Assembly: GCA_015490435.1 (NCBI GenBank) | Contig: WFXV01000224.1 | Coordinates: 1-5,007, forward strand | Reading direction: 5' to 3' | Source: Thermaceae bacterium | GTDB taxonomy: Bacteria; Deinococcota; Deinococci; Deinococcales; Marinithermaceae | DNA length: 5,007 bases | Shown here: piece by piece, positions 1 through 5,007 of the stretch | How the letters are laid out: each line of letters starts with the position of its first letter | Numbering within the stretch: the stretch's first letter is position 1 | Position numbers and translations under genes: made by a program | The notes under the pieces: model-generated | The model's input: only the letters and a program-made list of their open reading frames with translations | Told to the model about the DNA's origin: nothing | Databases searched by the model: none

Positions 1-27
1 GCAGCGTCAGATGTGTATAAGAGACAG
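1..27 (+). other. Nextera transposase adapter remnant (not genomic)
   Basis: Positions 9-27 read AGATGTGTATAAGAGACAG, the 19-bp Tn5 mosaic end used in Nextera tagmentation. The eight bases before it, GCAGCGTC, continue the standard Read 1 adapter, so 27 of its 33 bases are present and only the first six are missing. This is library-derived sequence left at a contig end. It creates false plus-strand reading frames that begin inside the adapter (peptides starting MCIRDR and MYKRQ). On the minus strand it would add an artificial tail ending SYTHLTL to the truncated gene next to it. Such peptides are familiar contaminants of metagenome-derived protein sets. Confidence 0.97.
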
Positions 28-28
28 G

Positions 29-961
29 GGCGAGGGGGGCGTCGGGGCGGAGCTCGAGGTAGCCGCGCCCGTCCTCGAAGACGGCGCTCCTCACCCCCGG
101 GGCGCGAAGGTCGAGGGAAAAGACCTCCGGCCCCACACCAAGGGAAAACGCCGCCTCCTTTTCCGCGAGCCCGAAGCGGAGCCGGGGCCGGGTTCCTCCA
201 ATCCCCTCGGCGAGCAGGGTGAGCCTCGCCCGCTTGGCCCCGAGCGGTACCCCCTCCTCAAAGAGCGGAAGCCCCTCGACCCCGAGGGTGAGGCCGTCGC
301 CGTAGGCGAAGCGGAGGGGAAACGCGAGCTTCGGCGGGCGCCGGGCGTCGAGGAGGAGCCGCTCGGGCCGGGCGAGGCAGAGCCCGTAGTAGCGGAGCGC
401 GCTTTTTTCGAAGAGGAGCCGGCCCTCCCGGAGGTCGAAGACCGCCCGCTCGCCGGAAAGAAGGAGCGCCTCCCCCACCCGGCAGGGGGTCGCCCGGAGG
501 GCCTCGGCGACGAACCGCTCCCCCGAAAGGCGCCCCCGCTCGGCCCAGAAGCGGTAGCCGTAGGCCTCGGCGAAGAGGTCGAAAAGCTGGACCGCCTCGC
601 CCACGAGCTCGGCCCGCTCCGCCCAAAGCGAAACCCCCTCCCGGGCGAAGCGGGCCCCCGAGAGGACGAGGCCCTCGGCGGTGCCCGAAAGCGCCCGGGC
701 GGAAAACCTCCAGCTTTGGACCTCGCCCTTTGGATCCTCGGCCTCGACCCGGCCGGTCTTTTTGTCGAAGCGCAGCCGGGCGGCCTCGAAGGAAAGCCCC
801 TCGGCCTCGAAGCAGGCGGGGGTGAGCTCGAGCACCCCCGCCCGGAGCTTGAGCGCCTCGCCCCCGGCGAGCCCGAAGGGGGTCTCCAGGGTGTAGGGCT
901 GATCCCCGCAGGCGGCGAGCGCCGCGCCCAGCAAGAGGGCGAAGGCGAGGGCGCGCCGCAA
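29..961 (-). CDS. OstA/LptD-like lipoprotein, 3' end missing
   Basis: This is an uninterrupted minus-strand frame of 311 codons from a TTG at 961-959 to the adapter junction, with no stop. The start is supported by an immediate lipoprotein signal: an N-terminal RR, a hydrophobic run (ALAFALLLGAAL) and a lipobox LAAC with Cys18 as the lipidated residue. A GGGGG stretch lies 6 nt upstream. The mature part is rich in alternating hydrophobic/charged beta-strand repeats of OstA type, such as GLSFEAARLRFD, RFSARALSG, LWAERAELVG and LSGERAVFD. LTPAC (Cys50) and ATPC (Cys160) resemble the threonine-cysteine element I recall from LptD N-terminal regions. After about residue 215 it moves to FAYGDGLTLG-like strands, which could begin a barrel or further jelly-roll repeats. 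It starts 2 nt after the preceding LptA-like gene stops. A role in envelope lipid or glycan transport is inference; the family assignment rests on repeat pattern only. The true protein is longer, because the truncation is a contig end. Confidence 0.72.
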
Positions 962-963
962 GG

Positions 964-1593
964 CTAGCCCCCGAGGTAGGCGCTGAGCCGGACGTAGATC
1001 TCGGCCGGGACCTCGGACTCGGCCTCGACCTCGCCGTCCTCCTTGAAGCGAAGGAGCAGCCGCGCGTCCGGTCCCTGGCCCTTCAGGGTGATCCCGAGCG
1101 CGGGGTCCTGGTAGCGAAACGCCCCCAAGAGGAGCACCAGCCCTTCCCGGGTGTCGGCCACCATCCGCTCGGCTTGGAAGGCCGGCGCCTCGCTCTTCAC
1201 CCCGCCCTCGAGCACGGCGACCCCGTCTTTCAGGTAGAGCACCCCGCGGGGCGCCTCGAGCCCCGAAAGGTGGGGGGAGGAAAACCGCACCCCCTCCTCC
1301 AGCACCACGGTCTCGCTGGCGACGTCGTGCTCCAGGCGGCCGGCCTCGAAGCGGAGCTCTTCCTGAAGAAGCCGCGCTTTCTTCGCCCGGACGAAGACGC
1401 CCTCCTGGTACTCGATGTAGGCGGCCTCGAGGCTGAGCCCCCGCTCGGCGTCCACCAGCCGCCCCCCGTCGGGCAGGGTGGTGACCCCGGTGGCGAGGTC
1501 CACCACCTGGTCCCCGGCGGGCTCGACGGTGAAGGCGGCGAAGCTCGCGGCGAGCGCCGGCAAAAGGAGGAGAAAAACCCAAACCCCGCGCAT
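964..1593 (-). CDS. Secreted LptA/OstA-like protein
   Basis: This 209-residue protein has a clear signal peptide. A basic MRG start is followed by hydrophobic VWVFLLLLPALAASFAA, with signal-peptidase I type sites after ALA or SFA (residues 14-19). It has no lipobox, so a soluble periplasmic protein is expected. The mature chain has no enzyme motif. It consists of short alternating beta strands with turn glycines, such as VVLEEGVRF, GVAVLEGGV, FQAERMVAD and LVLLLGAF. This is the rhythm of the LptA/OstA jelly-roll family (an Lpt-bridge protein of about 180-200 residues carrying lipid between membranes). Length and secretion fit that family. The start is ATG at 1593; only a short GGGG (1599-1596) precedes it, so initiation looks weak or coupled. 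It follows nuoN by 33 nt and precedes an OstA-like lipoprotein by 2 nt. It could instead be an LptC-like or lineage-specific envelope protein; the cargo is unknown. Family call is by pattern, not by alignment. Confidence 0.65.
   Translation of the reverse strand: MRGVWVFLLLLPALAASFAAFTVEPAGDQVVDLATGVTTLPDGGRLVDAERGLSLEAAYIEYQEGVFVRAKKARLLQEELRFEAGRLEHDVASETVVLEEGVRFSSPHLSGLEAPRGVLYLKDGVAVLEGGVKSEAPAFQAERMVADTREGLVLLLGAFRYQDPALGITLKGQGPDARLLLRFKEDGEVEAESEVPAEIYVRLSAYLGG
968..972 (-). promoter_or_regulatory. Possible ribosome binding site for the TTG-start lipoprotein gene
   Basis: On the minus strand GGGGG (972-968) lies inside the last codons of the upstream LptA-like gene, 6 nt before the TTG at 961. 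It is a weak Shine-Dalgarno match, but the spacing is right. No ATG or GTG in this frame sits nearby at the start of the signal peptide, so it favours TTG as the start. Translational coupling to the upstream stop (TAG, 966-964) may help initiation. Confidence 0.4.
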
Positions 1594-1626
1594 CGCCCCG
1601 AGCTTACGCCGCCGGCGTGAGAAACC
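1594..1626. other. Short spacer between nuoN and the LptA-like gene
   Basis: These 33 nt hold the only gap of any size between genes. There is a small inverted repeat, ACGCC (1606-1610) and GGCGT (1614-1618), around a 3-nt loop. No T-run follows it on the minus strand, so it does not look like an intrinsic terminator, and no -35/-10 pair is recognisable. The two envelope genes may therefore be read from the nuo transcript, although a weak promoter inside nuoN cannot be excluded. Confidence 0.5.
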
Positions 1627-3036
1627 CTAGAGCCCGAGCAAGACGCGGAAGGCCTCCTCGATCCCGGAGAAGGCCCCCGCCGGCCAGACCCCGAAGAAGA
1701 GGGTGAGCCCCGCGAGCACGAAGAGGAGCGAGAGCAGGCTGGGGTTCACGGAAAGCGCCCCCGCCTCCGCCGGGGCCTCCAGGAAGGCCGCCGCCAGCAC
1801 CCGGAAGTAGTAGTAGTAGCCGAGCACGGTGGTGAGCACCGCGAGCACGAGCGCGAGGTAGAGCCCCGCCTGGGCGGCGGCGGCGAAGACGTAGAGCTTG
1901 GCCAGGAACCCCGCGAGCCCGGGCACCCCGGCGAGCGAGAGGAAGGCGATGGCGGCCAGTACGCTAAGCCCCGGCGCCCGCTTGAAAAGCCCCTTCCAGC
2001 CCTCGATCGTCGAGGGCACGCCGGCGGCCTCGGCCGCCTCCAGGGCAAAGAACGCCGCCCCGCCCGCGATCAGGTAGGCGAGCAGGTAAAAGCCGGCGGA
2101 GGCGTAGCCGAAGGCGCCCCCCACCGCAAGCCCCAGCGCCAAATAGCCCATGTGGGCGATCGTCGAGTAGGCGAGGAGCCGCTTCAGATTGGACTGGGCC
2201 AGCGCCCAGAGGTTCCCGAATACGAAGGAGAGCAAGGCGAGGTAAAGGAGCGCCTTCCCGACCACCTCCGTGGGCCCGAAGGCCCGCACGAAGAGGGCCG
2301 CGAGCCCGAGCCCCACCGCGATCTTCGGGGCCGAGGCCAAAAAGGCGGCGGCCACCGGCCGGGCCCCCTGGTAGGCGTCGGGCACCCAGGCGTGGAAGGG
2401 CACCAGCGCCAGCTTGAACCCGAGCCCCACCAGGCTGAGCAGAAGGCCCAGCAGGGCGAGCAGCGGGGCGCCCTTACCGAAGGCCGCCCGGATCGCCTCG
2501 AACTCGAGGCTGCCGGTGCCGGCGTAGACCAGGGCAAAGCCGTAGAGCAAGAGGGCCGAGGAGAGGGCGCCGAGCACCAGGTACTTCATCGCCCCCTCGG
2601 CGCTCTCCTTCCGGTCGCGGTCGTAGGCGGCGAGGACGTAGGTGGCGTAGGCGGAGAGCTCGAGCCCGAGGAAGAAGAGGAGGAGGTTCCTCGCCCCCAC
2701 CAGGAGGACGCCGCCCAGCACCCCCCAGACCAGGAAGGCGAAGAACTCGCCGGGCCCGCCCCAGAGCTCCTCGCTCCGGGCGAGGTTCCCCCAGGCCACG
2801 AAGAACCCGGCGGCGGCGAGCAAGAGGGCGGCGAGGGCGGTCAGGGGACCCGCCTCCAGGGAGCCGAAGAGCACCGCCCGCTCGCCGAAGGCCACCACCG
2901 AGAGCAGGGCCACCAGGGCGAAAAGCGCCATCGTCGCCCCGGCGAGCACCTCCGAACGCCGGGGAGAAAGCGGTGCCGCCAGGGCGAGGCCAAGCCCGCC
3001 GAACGCGAGTAAGAGCACGACGACCAGGGTGATCAT
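1627..3036 (-). CDS. nuoN: NADH-quinone oxidoreductase subunit N (complex I, antiporter-like)
   Basis: NuoN (Nqo14 in Thermus naming) is one of three antiporter-like subunits that move protons in the membrane arm of complex I. The 469-residue product is almost entirely hydrophobic helices. Family residues are visible: Glu126 in LGLELSAY (the TM5 glutamate), Lys151 in MKYLVLG, Lys208 in GFKLALVPFHAWVPD with His215 on the same stretch, Lys238 in APKIA, the HMGY element at 295-298, and Lys380 in LAGFLAKLY. These match the proton-path residues known from E. coli NuoN. It starts with ATG at 3036, overlapping the nuoM TGA by four bases (ATGA), with GAGGGGG 5 nt upstream. It ends in TAG. The length is near E. 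coli NuoN (485) and longer than the 427 residues I recall for T. thermophilus Nqo14. The loop after PDAYQGA reads RPVAAAF instead of the usual P-x-P-V pattern. Confidence 0.96.
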   Translation of the reverse strand: MITLVVVLLLAFGGLGLALAAPLSPRRSEVLAGATMALFALVALLSVVAFGERAVLFGSLEAGPLTALAALLLAAAGFFVAWGNLARSEELWGGPGEFFAFLVWGVLGGVLLVGARNLLLFFLGLELSAYATYVLAAYDRDRKESAEGAMKYLVLGALSSALLLYGFALVYAGTGSLEFEAIRAAFGKGAPLLALLGLLLSLVGLGFKLALVPFHAWVPDAYQGARPVAAAFLASAPKIAVGLGLAALFVRAFGPTEVVGKALLYLALLSFVFGNLWALAQSNLKRLLAYSTIAHMGYLALGLAVGGAFGYASAGFYLLAYLIAGGAAFFALEAAEAAGVPSTIEGWKGLFKRAPGLSVLAAIAFLSLAGVPGLAGFLAKLYVFAAAAQAGLYLALVLAVLTTVLGYYYYFRVLAAAFLEAPAEAGALSVNPSLLSLLFVLAGLTLFFGVWPAGAFSGIEEAFRVLLGL

Positions 3037-4496
3037 AGAAGCCCCCTCACGAACGCCAGAAGCGGCTGGATTCCGCCGTCAATCCAGGGCGTGAGCAGCG
3101 CCGGGACGAGACCGAGGACCACCGCCAGCACCACAAGCGGCGCGGCGGCGGCGAGCTCGACGGGGTCGAGGTCGGGGTAGTCCTTCTCCTTCTCCCCGAG
3201 CAGCACCCGCTGCACCGTCCAGAGCATCGCCCCCACCAGCACCAAGAGCCCGAGCAGGGCGAACCAGACCATCCAGCGGGTGGTATCGGCGAGGTAGGCG
3301 CCCCAGAGCGACTGGAACTCGCCCAAGAACCCCGCGAGCCCGGGCAGGCCGAGGCCCCCGAGGAGGGCGAGCCAGAAGATCCCGCCGAGCACCGGCATGC
3401 TGGCGTAGATGCCGCGCATCGCCCCGATCTCGCGGGTGTGGGTGCGCTCGGCCAGGAGCCCCACCATCAAGAAGAGGAGGCCGGTGATCAGCCCGTGGGC
3501 GACCATCTGGTAGACCGCCCCGTGGAGCCCGATCGCGGTCATCGAGGCGATCCCTAAGAGGACGTAGCCCATGTGGTTCACCGAGGAGTTCGCGATCAGG
3601 CGCTTTAGGTCCCGCTGGGCCAGGGTGACGTAGGCGCCGTAGACGATCGAGACGAGCGCGAGCACCCCGAGCACGGCGGAAAAGCGCGAAAGCTCGGCGG
3701 GGAAAAGTCCCAGGTTGAAGCGAATCAAGCCGTAGCCGCCCATCTTCAAAAGCACCCCGGCAAGGAAGATCGAGCCCGCCGTGGGCGCCTGGGTGTGGGC
3801 GTGGGGGAGCCAGGTGTGGAGCGGCACGCTCGGGAGCTTGATCAAAAACGCCAGGGCGAAGCCCCAAAAGAGCCAGGCCGCGGCCGGGAGCGAGGCGAGG
3901 TAGGGCACGGCCTGCTGGAGCTCGAGGTAGTCGAAGGTGAGCTTCCCGAGCTCGGCGCTCGCGAGGTACGCGGTGCCGAGGATCGCGGCCAGCATCAACA
4001 CCGAGCCCACGAGCGAGTAGAGCAGGAACTTCACCGCCGCGTAGCGGCGCTCCTCGTAGCCCCAGACCGCGATCACGAAGTACATCGGCACCAGCACGAT
4101 CTCGAAGAAGACGAAAAAGAGCAGGAGGTCGAGGGCGGCGAAGACGCCGGTGAGCGCCCCCTCCAAGAGCAGGAGCAGGGCGAAGAAGGCCCGGTCCTTC
4201 TTCCGCCAGCTCGCGAGCACGCTGACCACGGTGAGGAGCGCGGTCAGCACCACGAAGGGAAGGGCAATGCCATCCAGCGCCACGTGGTAGCTCGCGCCCA
4301 GGGAAGGCATCCAGGGAAGCTTCTCTTCGAAGGCGAAGCCCTCGCCGGGGTAGCGGAAGTAAAGGGCGAGGGAAAGCAGGGTGAGGACCGCCGAGACCCC
4401 GAGGGCGAAGCGTTTTGCGAAGGCGGCTTCCTCGTCCTGGTAAAGCGCGATCACCAGCGCCGCCAGGAAGGGGACGAAGATCAAGAGGCTTACCAC
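3033..4496 (-). CDS. nuoM: NADH-quinone oxidoreductase subunit M (complex I, antiporter-like)
   Basis: NuoM (Nqo13) is the middle antiporter-like proton-translocating subunit of the complex I membrane arm. The product has 487 residues (E. coli 509). Hallmarks in order are Glu132 in FFEIVLVPMYF (TM5), Lys220 in FLIKLPSVPLHTWLP (TM7), QAPTAGS at 236-242, Lys251 in LLKMGGYGLIRF (TM8), NHMGY at 307-311, His334 in VAHGLITGLLFL, and Glu393 in LPGLAGFLGEF, the C-terminal proton-path glutamate of this subunit. All core charged residues are therefore present. The start is GTG at 4496, chosen because GGGAGG lies 6 nt upstream and the protein then begins directly with the first helix (MVSLLIFVPFLAALV). 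The gene overlaps the end of nuoL by 7 nt and the start of nuoN by 4 nt. Residue 232 is His (LPHAH), where Asp or Glu is usual. Confidence 0.97.
   Translation of the reverse strand: MVSLLIFVPFLAALVIALYQDEEAAFAKRFALGVSAVLTLLSLALYFRYPGEGFAFEEKLPWMPSLGASYHVALDGIALPFVVLTALLTVVSVLASWRKKDRAFFALLLLLEGALTGVFAALDLLLFFVFFEIVLVPMYFVIAVWGYEERRYAAVKFLLYSLVGSVLMLAAILGTAYLASAELGKLTFDYLELQQAVPYLASLPAAAWLFWGFALAFLIKLPSVPLHTWLPHAHTQAPTAGSIFLAGVLLKMGGYGLIRFNLGLFPAELSRFSAVLGVLALVSIVYGAYVTLAQRDLKRLIANSSVNHMGYVLLGIASMTAIGLHGAVYQMVAHGLITGLLFLMVGLLAERTHTREIGAMRGIYASMPVLGGIFWLALLGGLGLPGLAGFLGEFQSLWGAYLADTTRWMVWFALLGLLVLVGAMLWTVQRVLLGEKEKDYPDLDPVELAAAAPLVVLAVVLGLVPALLTPWIDGGIQPLLAFVRGLL
3042..3048 (-). promoter_or_regulatory. 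Ribosome binding site of nuoN
   Basis: GAGGGGG on the minus strand (3048-3042) sits 5 nt before the ATG at 3036, inside the last codons of nuoM. With the ATGA overlap it fixes the nuoN start and suggests translational coupling of the two subunits, which are needed in equal amounts. Confidence 0.7.
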
Positions 4497-5007
4497 CGCA
4501 CACCTCCCAGAATCAAGAGGATCGCGCCCAGCACCACGTAGGCGGCGTAGGTGGCGACCCGGCCGCTATTCAGCCAGCGAAGCGCCTGCCCCAGCGCCCC
4601 GGTGGCGTAGGCGGTGAGGTCCACCAGGAAGTCCACCACGTAGGTGTCGAGGATCCAGAGCAGGTCGGTGGGCCACTGGGCGACGCGGGCGACGACCTTG
4701 TAGTAGAACTCGTCGATGTAAAGCCGCCGCTGCAGCGCCGCCACCACCGGGTCGGGAAGCCGCTGGGTGAGGGGATCCTTGGCGTAGAGGAAGACGGCGA
4801 GCAAGAGCCCGGCGAGCGCCACCAGCGTCCCCAGCACGTACCCGCCCATCAGCTTGGCGGCGGGAAGCACCTCGGGGCCCTCCGGGGGGTAGACGAAGAG
4901 GAGGAGCTTTTGCCCAAAGAGCGGGCTGCCCCAAAAGCCCACCACCAGGCTGAGGGCGGCGAGCCCGAGGAGGGCGGTGGTCATCACCGGCTCGGACTCG
5001 TGGGGGT
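4490..5007 (-). CDS. nuoL: NADH-quinone oxidoreductase subunit L, C-terminal part (cut by window edge)
   Basis: NuoL (Nqo12) is the distal antiporter-like subunit of complex I. Its long lateral amphipathic helix runs along NuoM and NuoN. Only the last 171 residues are in the window; the frame stays open to 5007 and the true start lies outside. The visible part begins PHESEPVM, matching the HESP-x-x-M element before the late helices of NuoL; an apparent GTG/ATG start at 4987/4984 falls inside this element and is not the real start. Two hydrophobic helices follow. Next comes LYIDEFYYKVV, the typical entry to the lateral helix, then the long amphipathic stretch with DTYVVDFLVD and NSGRVATYAAYVV, and a final anchor helix (VVLGAILLILGG). 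It ends in TAA at 4492-4490, overlapping the nuoM start by 7 nt. The proton-path residues of NuoL are upstream of the window and cannot be checked. Confidence 0.95.
   Translation of the reverse strand, partial: PHESEPVMTTALLGLAALSLVVGFWGSPLFGQKLLLFVYPPEGPEVLPAAKLMGGYVLGTLVALAGLLLAVFLYAKDPLTQRLPDPVVAALQRRLYIDEFYYKVVARVAQWPTDLLWILDTYVVDFLVDLTAYATGALGQALRWLNSGRVATYAAYVVLGAILLILGGVRW
4503..4508 (-). promoter_or_regulatory. Ribosome binding site of nuoM
   Basis: GGGAGG on the minus strand (4508-4503) is the strongest Shine-Dalgarno sequence in the window. It lies within the nuoL coding end and is spaced 6 nt from the GTG at 4496. It decides the non-ATG start of nuoM, as no in-frame ATG occurs near the first helix. 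Confidence 0.75.

Noticed and set aside
403..408. Run of six A on the minus strand in the lipoprotein gene as a frameshift (slippage) site
   Set aside because: The run is out of register for a standard -1 slippery heptamer and short for transcriptional slippage; the frame continues normally on both sides.
11..967. Long plus-strand frame of 318 codons
   Set aside because: It begins inside the adapter, is antisense to the lipoprotein gene, and has a low-complexity Gly/Glu/Pro/Arg composition typical of the antisense of a high-GC3 gene.
1606..1618. Small hairpin between nuoN and the LptA-like gene as a terminator
   Set aside because: The perfect stem is only 5 bp with a 3-nt loop and no T-run follows on the transcribed strand; in such GC-rich DNA short palindromes are expected by chance.
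1806..1818. GTA/TAC trinucleotide repeat in nuoN
   Set aside because: Four TAC codons simply encode the tyrosine-rich helix end (GYYYYF) found in this region of NuoN proteins; it is too short to count as a microsatellite.
2152..3012. Plus-strand frame of 286 codons opposite nuoN
   Set aside because: It is rich in Glu, Gly, Gln and His with no hydrophobic core or motif, and fully antisense to a well-supported nuoN; it is a shadow frame from codon bias.
3079..4503. Second minus-strand frame of 474 codons overlapping nuoM
   Set aside because: It is Arg/Pro/Gly/Leu-rich, out of frame with nuoM, and explained by GC-rich codon positions; it has no membrane helices or motif.
3795..4541. Plus-strand frame of 248 codons opposite nuoM
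   Set aside because: It has the same Glu/Gly/Arg-rich low-complexity look and no independent support, and nuoM is certain on the other strand.
4984..4987. GTG/ATG at 4987/4984 as the start of a small membrane protein gene
   Set aside because: The frame is open upstream to the window edge and encodes PHESEP directly before it, a conserved NuoL element, so this is internal to nuoL.

Overview
The window is most likely one end of an assembled contig from a GC-rich, diderm, probably thermophilic bacterium. The best guess is the Deinococcota, in or near the Thermaceae. Reasons are the very high GC (about 70% by eye), heavy use of CTC, GAG, GGG, CGG and GCC codons, a TTG start, tightly overlapping genes, and respiratory complex I genes next to outer-membrane-type secreted proteins. 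This placement is inference; no rRNA or species marker is present. A high-GC actinobacterium is less likely because the two downstream products look like diderm Lpt/OstA proteins.

Layout: every real gene lies on the minus strand, so transcription runs from position 5007 towards 1. In transcription order these are: the C-terminal 171 residues of nuoL (4490-5007, cut by the window edge); nuoM (3033-4496); nuoN (1627-3036); a small secreted protein resembling LptA/OstA (964-1593); and a lipoprotein with OstA/LptD-like repeats (29-961) whose 3' end is missing. nuoL/nuoM overlap by 7 nt and nuoM/nuoN by 4 nt (ATGA). There are 33 nt between nuoN and the LptA-like gene, and 2 nt between the last two genes. 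No terminator or promoter is recognisable, so one transcript could cover everything.

How the genes work together: NuoL, NuoM and NuoN are the three antiporter-like membrane subunits of the proton-pumping NADH:quinone oxidoreductase, in the canonical nuoL-M-N order that ends many nuo operons. The two downstream genes have nothing to do with electron transfer. They look like periplasmic and outer-membrane-side proteins of a lipid-transport or envelope-assembly pathway that share the transcript or simply lie next to it.

Positions 1-27 are not genomic. They match the end of the Illumina Nextera Read 1 transposase adapter, including the whole 19-bp mosaic end. The natural sequence therefore starts at about 28, and the last gene is truncated there by library construction rather than by evolution. 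I found no mobile element, CRISPR array, tRNA, rRNA or riboswitch. The window is mostly ordinary core metabolism. The points of interest are the easily missed TTG-start lipoprotein, the Lpt-like pair beside complex I, some unusual loop residues in NuoM and NuoN, and the adapter artefact.
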